NCBI GenBank assembly: GCA_002405615.1 | Contig: DHMD01000067.1 | Location: forward strand, 1 to 8,579 | Direction: 5' to 3' | Length of the DNA: 8,579 nt | From: Christensenella sp. UBA4651 | Lineage (GTDB): Bacteria; Bacillota; Clostridia; Christensenellales; UBA1242 | In this document: piece after piece, positions 1-7,025 of the stretch | Numbering within the stretch: the stretch's first letter is position 1 | How the letters are laid out: each line of letters opens with the position of its first letter | Position numbers and translations under genes: made by a program | The notes under the pieces: model-generated | What the model was told of the DNA's origin: nothing | The model's input: only the letters and a program-made list of their open reading frames with translations | The model's database searches: none

Positions 1-154
1 AAAATTTCTCAAAATTTTTTGAGTTCCCGTATTTTTGCGAGGCAATTCGGGCTAAATTTTGCAATTTTTGAGTAAGATTTTTGGGCAGTTTTTACTAGGT
101 TCGGTACTGCCCTCACAGATGATTAAATCGGTGCTGAGGCAGCAGCCTCCCTAC
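1..154. other. Left-end noncoding stretch; no gene recognised
   Basis: No reading frame with a credible start, ribosome site or family resemblance is seen. An AT-rich stem-loop lies at 8-23 (CTCAAAA, 2-nt loop, TTTTGAG), possibly a terminator stem of a gene beyond the edge. A bulged pairing links CTGCCCTCA (107-115) with TGAGGCAG (135-142), and the competing stem GAGGC/GCCTC lies at 136-140/145-149. These stems adjoin the GC-rich cluster at 155-251 and may be part of the same repeat. Confidence 0.4.
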
Positions 155-251
155 GGCGGCTTGCCGCACCACACCGCACGGAGTGCTGTGCGGGATGCCT
201 GCCTGCGGGCAGGCATTGTGCCGACTGGCGGTCGGCACGCGGCAAGCCGCC
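155..251. repeat. GC-rich inverted-repeat cluster with cloverleaf folding potential
   Basis: 72 of 97 bases are G or C by my count, in a clearly AT-rich setting. A perfect 13-bp outer inverted repeat (GGCGGCTTGCCGC 155-167 with GCGGCAAGCCGCC 239-251) encloses three perfect hairpins almost end to end: CCGCAC/GTGCGG (174-179/188-193), ATGCCTGCC/GGCAGGCAT (195-203/208-216) and GTGCCGAC/GTCGGCAC (218-225/231-238). Each outer arm is also self-complementary (GCGGC/GCCGC). It lies downstream of the dacF terminator. It has no coding signal or transposase. Candidates are an interspersed palindromic repeat of the REP/MITE kind, a structured RNA, or a recombination or protein-binding site; none can be proven here. 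Confidence 0.7.
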
Positions 252-278
252 CCTCCCCCCCCAAAAAAAGAGCAAAGC

Positions 279-301
279 AAAAAAGCCCCGAAAGGCTTTT
301 T
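279..301 (-). terminator. Intrinsic terminator after dacF
   Basis: AAAAAGCC (280-287) pairs with GGCTTTTT (294-301) around a 6-nt loop. On the minus strand the stem runs directly into a T-run (284-279) and a further TTT. It begins 8 nt after the dacF stop. Because both sides are A/T-rich it could also work for plus-strand transcription. Confidence 0.85.
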
Positions 302-308
302 CCCTTAC

Positions 309-1472
309 TTACCAATTCCCAGCAATTGTGCGGAAGTTATCCCAAACAGTTTTCGCCTCGACATCGTTTGCCAAAATCAAATCGATTTCAGACACAACCA
401 CACCATCATTTGTGATGATAGCCTTGCCGACTACATCGCCCGCCATTAGAGGCGCAGTGATAGCATACACTTCATAAGCAACATCGAGAGTTTTTTCCTC
501 CCCTCTCTTATTTAGCGTAAAGTAGTCCTTTTCAGCCCTGATTAGTGGCACATTCTTGGCATTCCTAACATCAAGAGCCAAGCCGTCTATATTCGAATCC
601 TTTGACAAAACGCATTGAGTAGTAAAATTATCGAAACCGTAATCGAGCAGTTTTGCACATTCGCCAAACCTTGCCTTGCTATTTTCAGCGCCCAACACAA
701 CAGCGATTAGCCTCAAATCACCTCGTTTTGCCGAAGCACTCAAACAGAAGCCTGCCTCGCTAGTTGAACCAGTCTTACCCGCATCGCAGCCGCCATAACT
801 CCTCAAAAGCTTATTCGTGTTTGCCATTTGCGTTACACGCCCAGACGGATGAGCAAAATCCTCCATCCAAATACCACTAATCTCATAATAAATTGGGTGC
901 GTCAAAACTTGACGCATTACCAAAGCGACATCAAAAGCACAACTATAAGCCGTTGCACAAGGCAACCCCGTACAGTTCCCATAATTAGTGTCATTACCGC
1001 CCAATTCTCTTACTCGCTCGTTCATCATTTCCACGAAATTTTGCTCACTACCAGCCAAATTCTCTGCAATCATAACGCTAGCATCATTTGCCGAACTAAT
1101 AATAATTGCGTGGAGCAAATTAGCGACCTCATACTCAGCACCAGCGTCAATAAAGACCTGAGAACCGCCCATTCCCGCAGCAGTTTTACTCGCCGCCAAC
1201 TTTTGGTCGAGAGTCATCTCGCCCCTGTCAATCGCCTCAAAAGCAAGCAACAGTGTCGTCAGTTTCGTTACGCTAGCAATCGGCAAATGCGTGTGCGAAT
1301 CTTTTTCGTTTAGCACTTGTCCTGTGCCAAAATCAAGCAAAATTTCCGCCCGAGCAGTACCCTCAGCAGTATCTGCAAATGCCCTATTATAACTAGGCAC
1401 ACAAAATACTGCGATTGCTACAAGCATTAGCACTAGCACAGGTAGCACCAAATTTTTTGTCAATTTTTTCAT
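309..1472 (-). CDS. dacF: D-alanyl-D-alanine carboxypeptidase (PBP5/DacF type)
   Basis: A 387-residue penicillin-binding protein that removes the terminal D-Ala from peptidoglycan stem peptides outside the cytoplasmic membrane. It has a signal peptide (hydrophobic 8-25, likely cut after AFA at 31-33). The three S11 family motifs are all present: S67-V-T-K70 (nucleophile and general base), S127-A-N129 and K233-T-G235. A PBP5_C-like beta domain follows (about 285-365), and a short C-terminal stretch ending FRTIAGNW may serve as the membrane-binding helix. ATG 1472 was chosen because AAGGAGGT lies 5 nt upstream, far better than the 13-residue extension to 1511. The symbol rests on the spoIIM neighbour and the sporulation setting; a vegetative DacA-type role cannot be excluded. 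The mature part has seven cysteines, unusual for an exported Firmicute protein. A TTTTGCAAAA palindrome (1493-1502) precedes the SD. Confidence 0.9.
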   Translation of the reverse strand: MKKLTKNLVLPVLVLMLVAIAVFCVPSYNRAFADTAEGTARAEILLDFGTGQVLNEKDSHTHLPIASVTKLTTLLLAFEAIDRGEMTLDQKLAASKTAAGMGGSQVFIDAGAEYEVANLLHAIIISSANDASVMIAENLAGSEQNFVEMMNERVRELGGNDTNYGNCTGLPCATAYSCAFDVALVMRQVLTHPIYYEISGIWMEDFAHPSGRVTQMANTNKLLRSYGGCDAGKTGSTSEAGFCLSASAKRGDLRLIAVVLGAENSKARFGECAKLLDYGFDNFTTQCVLSKDSNIDGLALDVRNAKNVPLIRAEKDYFTLNKRGEEKTLDVAYEVYAITAPLMAGDVVGKAIITNDGVVVSEIDLILANDVEAKTVWDNFRTIAGNW

Positions 1473-1525
1473 TGTTACCTCCTTGCAATAGTTTTTGCAA
1501 AATTGCAACAATTATGTATTGACTT

Positions 1526-2161
1526 TTAACTGACTATCAAAAAAGCACCCAACCAAGGCAAAAGTAGCAATTCAACAAAGATTGAGCAGAATACCAACAA
1601 CAAAACAAAATAAATAGCAAGGCGGGAGCAACAGAAAAACTCCGAACAAAAGATGCTGCCGCCATACACCTTGCAACCGAAATTGTAACTGATACACATT
1701 ACGGCAAAAATCACCATTGCAGCAAGCAAAAGCAATTGCGAGGGCAACACAACCAAGATAACATTGAGCGCCCCACCCACCTTAAAAATCGCTATCAAAA
1801 TTGTACTCGTTATCCCCATACAAAAGGCACGATACGCAATCAATACTAGACTAACGAAGCACAGAATTGGACGACAATTTGTAACAAAAATTACCGCCAA
1901 AAAACACAAATCGACCAAAATTCGTGAGAAAAAAAGTCCCCAAATTGAGATATCGCCGTCAATAAATCTGCGCAAAAACGAATCGGGTATCCGCCCCACC
2001 GACACATCGGGAGCAATCTTGATACCCGCTATCAAACCACAAATTATCCCAGCAACAACTAGCGAAACGCATAGAATATACCACTTTTTGTTCTCGTAAA
2101 AATCATCTCTAATAGACATTTTGGCAGAACTAAAAAACCTAAAAAATGAAAATTGTGCCAT
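1526..2161 (-). CDS. spoIIM: SpoIIM-like stage II sporulation membrane protein
   Basis: A 211-residue, very hydrophobic protein with about five membrane segments (roughly 28-47, 76-95, 99-125, 130-157, 181-205). The core block YRAFCMGITSTILIAIF (110-126), followed by VLPSQLLLLAAMVI (138-151) and a closing ELLLLPWL (197-204), follows the SpoIIM family pattern I recall (GFTVGFLV..., LPQNLL, E....P.LL). SpoIIM works in the mother-cell membrane with SpoIID and SpoIIP in peptidoglycan remodelling during engulfment. The start is uncertain. ATG 2161 gives nearly the Bacillus length (214) but has no good SD. The frame extends to a GTG at 2233, only 17 nt past the upstream terminator's T-run, leaving no room for a promoter. 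ATG 2119 is a further option. It holds 12 cysteines. The next gene, dacF, begins 53 bp later; in Bacillus spoIIM and dacF also lie close together. No other family fits better, but the similarity is modest. Confidence 0.7.
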   Translation of the reverse strand: MAQFSFFRFFSSAKMSIRDDFYENKKWYILCVSLVVAGIICGLIAGIKIAPDVSVGRIPDSFLRRFIDGDISIWGLFFSRILVDLCFLAVIFVTNCRPILCFVSLVLIAYRAFCMGITSTILIAIFKVGGALNVILVVLPSQLLLLAAMVIFAVMCISYNFGCKVYGGSIFCSEFFCCSRLAIYFVLLLVFCSIFVELLLLPWLGAFLIVS

Positions 2162-2249
2162 ACTAAATTTTATGAACCAAATTTTGCTTTTATGATTGCC
2201 TAGTAAACATAAAATCCGTTTAGCAATATCCACTTATTCTCTATGCCAC

Positions 2250-2281
2250 AAAAACAAAAAACTCAGGTAAAAACCTGAGTT
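2250..2281 (-). terminator. Intrinsic terminator of the hrcA-grpE-dnaK-dnaJ operon
   Basis: On the minus strand a 9-bp stem (AACTCAGGT 2260-2268 pairs with ACCTGAGTT 2273-2281) with a 4-nt loop is followed by TTTTTGTTTTT (2260-2250, overlapping the last stem base). It begins 8 nt after the dnaJ stop codon. This is the clearest terminator in the window. Confidence 0.9.
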
Positions 2282-2288
2282 CTTTGTC

Positions 2289-3428
2289 CTACAAATTACT
2301 TACTTTTTTGTTGTATTCGTTGTATTTATCGAATTTGTCCAGTGGGAATTGCTCCTCCAACATCTGGCTAACAGCCTTTTTGTTTCTACCGAGCTTTGGT
2401 AATTCGACTTTTACAGTAATCAACATATCTCCATAAGCGTTTTTATTGAGTTGCTTGATACCCTTACCACGCAGTTTGAGCACTGTGCCGCTCTGTGTAT
2501 TCTCTGGAATATTGAGTTCCAATTTTCCGTCCACACTAGGAATGACAACTTTCCCCCCAGTCATTGCCAAGGTAAACGGAATAGGCACATCTAGCAAAAT
2601 ATCAAAACCATTGCGTTTGAGCAAAGGATGCTCCGCAACGCTGACCACTATTTCTAGGTCGCCGCTAGGGCCGCCTCTGACACCAGCATCACCGTAACCA
2701 CGCACAGTAACTACCTGATTGTTGTCAATCCCCGCAGGGATAGTAATGCTCAAAGTGTAAGACCCTCTCTTTACGCCCTTACCAGAACATGCAGAACACT
2801 TTTCCTTGATAACCTTACCAGTCCCGTTACAAGATTTACATGGCCCGCTCTGAGTAATGCGACCGAATATTGTATCTTGATTGTATCTCACATACCCGCT
2901 ACCACCACACTCACTACATGTGGAATATTCCGTACCGTTTTTTGCACCAGTACCATGACACTCACTACACTCCTCTGTACGAGTGTATGTGATGTCCTTT
3001 TTTACACCTTTGACCGCTTCTTCAAAGGTCAAGTTTATTTTGGTAGTTATATCATTACCAGCCACGGGATTGAAACCCGAGCCAGACTGTGCCTTACCGC
3101 CGAAGCCACCACCAAAGATATTACCAAATATGTCGCCCAAGTCAAAGTCGAAACCGCCTTGCCTAGCGCCGCCAGCACCACCGCCACGAAAGAAATCATT
3201 AGGATTAGGCCCATTTGCACTACCATAGGTATCATAATTTGCCTTTTTGGTAGCGTCCCCCAAAACCTCGTAAGCCTCATTGATTTCCTTGAATTTTGCG
3301 GCAGCATCAGGATTATCTTTGTTCAAATCTGGGTGGTATTTTTTAGCCAACTTGCGGTATGCCGACTTGATTTCGTCAGCACTAGCACTCTTGTCTACCC
3401 CTAAAATTTCATAATAATTCTGTGCCAA
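2289..3428 (-). CDS. dnaJ: Chaperone protein DnaJ (Hsp40, type I)
   Basis: A 379-residue co-chaperone that delivers substrates to DnaK and triggers its ATPase. Domains in order: J domain (about 4-70) with the essential HPD at 32-34; a Gly/Phe-rich region (about 72-120); four zinc-binding CxxCxGxG repeats (CSECHGTG, CSECGGSG, CKSCNGTG, CSACSGKG) that would hold two zinc ions; then the C-terminal substrate-binding and dimerization domains. All features of a complete type I DnaJ are present. The start is TTG 3428 with GGAG 7 nt upstream; no in-frame ATG precedes the J domain. An ATG at 3441 overlaps the SD and opens a 10-codon out-of-frame ORF ending in TGA. It is the last gene of the operon, followed by a strong terminator 8 bp past the stop. 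Confidence 0.98.
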   Translation of the reverse strand: MAQNYYEILGVDKSASADEIKSAYRKLAKKYHPDLNKDNPDAAAKFKEINEAYEVLGDATKKANYDTYGSANGPNPNDFFRGGGAGGARQGGFDFDLGDIFGNIFGGGFGGKAQSGSGFNPVAGNDITTKINLTFEEAVKGVKKDITYTRTEECSECHGTGAKNGTEYSTCSECGGSGYVRYNQDTIFGRITQSGPCKSCNGTGKVIKEKCSACSGKGVKRGSYTLSITIPAGIDNNQVVTVRGYGDAGVRGGPSGDLEIVVSVAEHPLLKRNGFDILLDVPIPFTLAMTGGKVVIPSVDGKLELNIPENTQSGTVLKLRGKGIKQLNKNAYGDMLITVKVELPKLGRNKKAVSQMLEEQFPLDKFDKYNEYNKKVSNL

Positions 3429-3445
3429 TTTTTTGCTCCATTATA

Positions 3446-5272
3446 TTATTCGGCAGGTTTTGCGTCTGCGTCATGAACCTCTACATCAGGCTCATCTTTC
3501 TTCTGCTCTTTGTTTGCCTCTGCGTTGGCAGCAGCACCTGCTTGATACAATTTTGTGATTACATCTTGGCTAGATTTTGACAATTCATCAATTGCGTTGT
3601 GAATCTTATCCTTGTCATCAGCCTTGATTTCCTCTTTTGCTTTCTCGATTGCGTCAGTCAACTTCTTTTTGTCGTCCTCGCTAATCTTATCGCCATTGTC
3701 TCTCAAAGCCTTTTCCAAGCCCAAAATCATAGCATCAGCTTGGTTACGCTCCTCGATTACTTCTCTACGCTCTTTATCTTCTTTTGCGTACTTTTCTGCA
3801 TTCTTGATAGCCTCGTTAATCTCGTCCTCTTTCATATTAGAACTTGAAGTAATAGTAATTTGTTGTTGTTTACCAGTACCCAAATCCTTTGCACTAACAT
3901 TTACGATACCGTTTGCATCAATATCAAATGTAACTTCGATTTGTGGAACGCCTCTTGGAGCTGGTGGAATGTCCGAAAGGTTAAATCTACCCAAAGTTTT
4001 GTTATCCTTGGCAAACTCACGCTCACCTTGCAATACATGAATGTCTACACTAGGTTGGTTATCAGCAGCGGTAGAGAACACCTGCGATTTCTTGGTTGGG
4101 ATTGTAGTGTTTCTGTCGATAATACGAGTGAACACACCACCCAAAGTTTCAATACCCAAAGACAATGGAGTAACATCTAGCAACAATACATCTTTTACAT
4201 CACCGCCGAGTACACCACCTTGGATAGCAGCACCGATTGCCACACACTCGTCAGGGTTGATACCCTTGTAACCCTCTTTGCCAGCGAAGTTCTTTACAGC
4301 CTCACATACGGCAGGGATACGGGTACTACCACCTACCAAAATAATCTTGTTGATTTCGTCCTTTGTAAGGTTTGCATCTTTCAAAGCAGCCTGTGTAAGG
4401 TCGATAGTTTGTTTTACTAGGTCGCTAGTAATATCATCAAATTTCGCACGAGTCAACTCAAATTCGAGGTGCTTTGGACCAGAAGCGTCCGCACTAATAA
4501 ATGGCAAACTAATAGTAGTTTTCATAGCAGCAGAAAGGTCGATTTTTGCCTTTTCAGCGGCTTCTTTTAGACGTTGAACTGCCGTTCTGTCAGTTGACAA
4601 ATCAATACCATTTTGTGCCTTAAATTCCTTAATCAACAAGTCCATAATACGTTGGTCAAAGTCATCACCACCCAAACGGTTGTTACCTTTTGTAGCGATA
4701 ACCTCAAATACGCCATCACCAATTTCTAGGATTGACACATCAAATGTACCACCACCGAGGTCAAATACTAGCAATTTCTGGTTGACATTTTCACCCTTGT
4801 CAAGTCCGTATGCCAGAGCCGCAGCAGTAGGCTCGTTGATAATACGCAAAACATCCAAACCAGCAATTTTACCAGCATCTTTAGTTGCTTGACGCTGACT
4901 ATCTGTAAAGTATGCAGGAACTGTGATAACTGCTTGCGTTACCTTTTGTCCCAAGTAACTCTCTGCATCATTTTTTAATTTGGTCAAAATCATAGCACTA
5001 ATCTCTTGTGGAGTGTATGATTTGCCCTCTACTGTTACCTTGTAATCAGTACCCATCTCTCTCTTAATACTAGAAATGGTGTGTTCTGGGTTGGCAACCG
5101 CCTGACGCTTTGCCATAGAACCGACAATTCTCTCGCCGTCCTTTGTAAATGCTACTACACTAGGTGTTGTACGAGAACCCTCTGCGTTAGGAATAACGAC
5201 AGCCTCGCCACCTTCCATTACAGCCACACATGAGTTGGTTGTACCTAAGTCAATACCAATAATTTTAGACAT
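3446..5272 (-). CDS. dnaK: Molecular chaperone DnaK (Hsp70)
   Basis: A 608-residue Hsp70 ATPase that binds and refolds exposed hydrophobic segments in the cytoplasm, with DnaJ stimulating ATP hydrolysis and GrpE exchanging nucleotide. Visible signatures: phosphate-binding GIDLGTTNSC at residues 5-14; IINEPTAAALAYGLDKG and VFDLGGGTFDVSIL in the second part of the ATPase domain; ILVGGSTRIPAV later; the interdomain linker DVLLLDVTPLSLGIETLGG; the substrate domain with EREFAKDNKTLGRF; and a helical lid with an acidic tail. Its length is close to the Gram-positive form (about 611 in Bacillus) rather than the longer proteobacterial form. ATG 5272 has AAGGAGA 8 nt upstream. It is third in the HrcA-controlled operon and leaves 17 bp before dnaJ. 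Confidence 0.98.
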   Translation of the reverse strand: MSKIIGIDLGTTNSCVAVMEGGEAVVIPNAEGSRTTPSVVAFTKDGERIVGSMAKRQAVANPEHTISSIKREMGTDYKVTVEGKSYTPQEISAMILTKLKNDAESYLGQKVTQAVITVPAYFTDSQRQATKDAGKIAGLDVLRIINEPTAAALAYGLDKGENVNQKLLVFDLGGGTFDVSILEIGDGVFEVIATKGNNRLGGDDFDQRIMDLLIKEFKAQNGIDLSTDRTAVQRLKEAAEKAKIDLSAAMKTTISLPFISADASGPKHLEFELTRAKFDDITSDLVKQTIDLTQAALKDANLTKDEINKIILVGGSTRIPAVCEAVKNFAGKEGYKGINPDECVAIGAAIQGGVLGGDVKDVLLLDVTPLSLGIETLGGVFTRIIDRNTTIPTKKSQVFSTAADNQPSVDIHVLQGEREFAKDNKTLGRFNLSDIPPAPRGVPQIEVTFDIDANGIVNVSAKDLGTGKQQQITITSSSNMKEDEINEAIKNAEKYAKEDKERREVIEERNQADAMILGLEKALRDNGDKISEDDKKKLTDAIEKAKEEIKADDKDKIHNAIDELSKSSQDVITKLYQAGAAANAEANKEQKKDEPDVEVHDADAKPAE

Positions 5273-5298
5273 AATAATTATCTCCTTGTTAGTTCAAT

Positions 5299-5328
5299 TT
5301 TATATATAAAGTTTAGATTGCTCTAAAC
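5299..5328 (-). promoter_or_regulatory. Possible internal dnaK promoter overlapping a hairpin
   Basis: In the grpE-dnaK gap, minus-strand TTTAGA (5327-5322) and TATAAA (5304-5299) are 17 bp apart, matching 4 of 6 and 5 of 6 consensus positions. The same bases contain a 7-bp stem-loop (GTTTAGA-TTGC-TCTAAAC, 5311-5328) and a 12-bp palindrome TTTATATATAAA (5299-5310). Either a secondary promoter or an mRNA hairpin is possible; there is no adjoining T-run, so it is not a terminator. Confidence 0.3.
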
Positions 5329-5340
5329 GTTATTTTCATT

Positions 5341-5937
5341 TTATTTTGCAATTTTGACAGTCGCAAATCTGACTACACCGCTAGGGCTAGTGTACCCAGC
5401 GCCATATTCTTCTAGAATTTGCCCGCTAGGAACTCCCTCGACCTCTTCTGCAAAAACCGCATTATGTAGGCTCGGGTCAAACTGTTCGCCCACCGTCTTG
5501 ATAGGCTCAATATCGAGTGTTTTGAGGCTACTAATCAACTCCCTCTCAACCATATCGAGCCCAGCCAAAGTTACTTCGTCTGTAATTTGCTTCTGCGCTG
5601 CTTTGACCGCATCAAAAGCAGGTAGCAACGCTTTGACCGCATCACAGACACCTTTTTGCCTTGCGTCATTTGACACATTCGCATTGCGTTTGCGGTAATT
5701 GTCAAAGTCCGCCTGCAACTGTTGCAGTATCCCAGTCAACTGCGATACTTTTTGTCGAGTTTCCTCAATCTCATCGTTTAGGTCACTAATCGTTTGATCA
5801 CGCTCATCGACCTCAGGTTCTACCACATCAGCACCATTATCCATAGTCGCCTCGGTAGCCTCGACATCTTCTTGTTCTTCTCTAACGATTTCCTCGTCCT
5901 CTACAAAAGACTTGTCGCCATGATGCTTATTCTTCAT
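5341..5937 (-). CDS. grpE: Nucleotide exchange factor GrpE
   Basis: A 198-residue cytoplasmic co-chaperone that releases ADP from DnaK and can act as a thermosensor. The first 45 residues are acidic and probably disordered. A coiled coil follows (about 46-85, including LQQLQADFDNYRKR), then a helical dimerization part and the C-terminal beta domain, with the family signature around VGEQFDPSLHNAVF. Two ATGs compete: 5943 (3 nt from the GGAG ribosome site) and 5937 (9 nt from it). I chose 5937 for spacing; 5943 adds only two residues. The gene start overlaps the end of hrcA, and the dnaK gene follows after 68 bp. Confidence 0.94.
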   Translation of the reverse strand: MKNKHHGDKSFVEDEEIVREEQEDVEATEATMDNGADVVEPEVDERDQTISDLNDEIEETRQKVSQLTGILQQLQADFDNYRKRNANVSNDARQKGVCDAVKALLPAFDAVKAAQKQITDEVTLAGLDMVERELISSLKTLDIEPIKTVGEQFDPSLHNAVFAEEVEGVPSGQILEEYGAGYTSPSGVVRFATVKIAK

Positions 5938-7009
5938 TTTCATTATCTCCTTTTTGCGTACTGTCCAATTTTTTGAGATTTTCGAACTCGCCCACTACAA
6001 ATTTGAGAGCGCTGGCGATTTTTTGGTAGTCCATACGCTGTGGCCCGATTATTCCGATGCTAGCAATACTCTCGCCATCAACCTGATAGTCCGCCTTTGC
6101 AATAGCACACTCTTGGAGTTCCTCCAATGGAATTTCAGCACCAATTTTGAATGAAACCTCATCACTATTGTCCGAAAAATCATCAAACAACTGCCCGATT
6201 TCGCTAGGATTTGTCAACACATCGATAACCTTTTTGGCTTTAGTCAAATCTTGATACTCTGGGCTATTGAGGAGTTTCAATTCCCCTTTTGCCGTTACAC
6301 CAGATTTGCGTGCCAAAGTTTCGCCAAACTCACGGAGCGACTCAATCAACTTGTCAAAAATACTCTTGAATTCCAACAGGTCTTGCCCCATTTGCACTCG
6401 GTAACCCTCGATATTTTGTATCATATCCGCTACCGTCTTATCCTTGAAAGTATTAGTCAAAAAATTGCTCGCTTCGACATAAGTTTGAGTAGGTATATCA
6501 GGTTTGGTCGGCATAAAGTTGTTGATAATTCCGCTGTTGGTTTCAATCAAAACCAACGCCTGCCCAGTGAGTAGAGAGATGATTTTGACATTTTTTATCT
6601 GCAATTTGTCAAAGCCTTTTAGCAAGACCACCGCAGGATAATTTGTCGCCCTACTCACTACATTTGCAATTTCATTAACAACATCACCGAGATACACCGC
6701 ACGATTTTCAAAAATCGAATGAATATCATCGAGAATTGTAGGGTCTAGCGGCACATCACACATAATTTCGTTGACATAGTATCGGTATCCCTTTGCCGTT
6801 GGCACTCGCCCACTGGACGTATGCAACTGTTTGAGATACCCCATTGCCTCCAAAGCGTTCAACTCATTACGCAGTGTAGCCGTAGACAAATCAGTACAAC
6901 AGGTCGTACGGACATTACTGCTCGTAATAGGACTCGCCGACTGAATATAACTCTCAACCGCATTGATTAGTATTTCTCGCTTTCTCTCGCTCAAACCATC
7001 ATCATACAA
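5927..7009 (-). CDS. hrcA: Heat-inducible transcription repressor HrcA
   Basis: A 360-residue repressor that binds CIRCE and shuts off the chaperone operon; in Bacillus its activity depends on the GroEL chaperonin. It shows the typical N-terminal winged-helix region with LSERKREILINAVESYI (about 6-22) and the strongly conserved SSGRVPTAKGYRYYVNEI (about 65-82), followed by the long GAF-like/inserted-dimerization part (to about 345) ending in a charged tail. Length is normal for the family. It starts with TTG, set by an SD 8 nt upstream. It is the first gene of the operon and overlaps the start of grpE by 11 nt (or 17 nt if grpE begins at 5943), so the two are likely translationally coupled. 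The operator and promoter directly upstream imply autoregulation. Confidence 0.95.
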   Translation of the reverse strand: MYDDGLSERKREILINAVESYIQSASPITSSNVRTTCCTDLSTATLRNELNALEAMGYLKQLHTSSGRVPTAKGYRYYVNEIMCDVPLDPTILDDIHSIFENRAVYLGDVVNEIANVVSRATNYPAVVLLKGFDKLQIKNVKIISLLTGQALVLIETNSGIINNFMPTKPDIPTQTYVEASNFLTNTFKDKTVADMIQNIEGYRVQMGQDLLEFKSIFDKLIESLREFGETLARKSGVTAKGELKLLNSPEYQDLTKAKKVIDVLTNPSEIGQLFDDFSDNSDEVSFKIGAEIPLEELQECAIAKADYQVDGESIASIGIIGPQRMDYQKIASALKFVVGEFENLKKLDSTQKGDNENEE

Positions 7010-7017
7010 TGCATATT

Positions 7018-7024
7018 CCTCCTT
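7018..7024 (-). promoter_or_regulatory. Ribosome binding site that decides the hrcA TTG start
   Basis: AAGGAGG on the minus strand lies 8 nt before TTG 7009, the optimal distance. An ATG at 7014 is only 3 nt from the SD and is in another frame: it would make a 7-codon peptide ending in TGA at 6991. No in-frame ATG exists near the conserved HrcA N-terminus. Confidence 0.75.
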
Positions 7025-7025
7025 T

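Noticed and set aside
155..251. Cloverleaf as a tRNA gene
   Set aside because: Arm lengths, lack of T-arm and anticodon-loop sequence patterns, missing CCA-type acceptor and 13-bp outer stem do not fit a tRNA.
251..262. G-run on the minus strand as a G-quadruplex
   Set aside because: Only an eight-G and a four-G run are present before CGGC; four separated runs of three or more G are not available without using adjoining bases of one run.
59..415. Plus-strand open frame of 118 codons across the GC-rich repeat
   Set aside because: It starts with TTG without a ribosome site, translates the inverted repeats into low-complexity Pro/Arg-rich sequence, and runs into the antisense of dacF. It is an artefact of the repeat.
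2983..3228. Open frames antisense to dnaJ and dnaK
   Set aside because: They are shadows of two highly conserved genes, with no ribosome sites and no recognisable products.
6473..6479. TTCGACA, a perfect match to the Spo0A box
   Set aside because: It lies deep inside the hrcA coding region, far from any promoter, and a 7-bp match is expected by chance in a window of this size.
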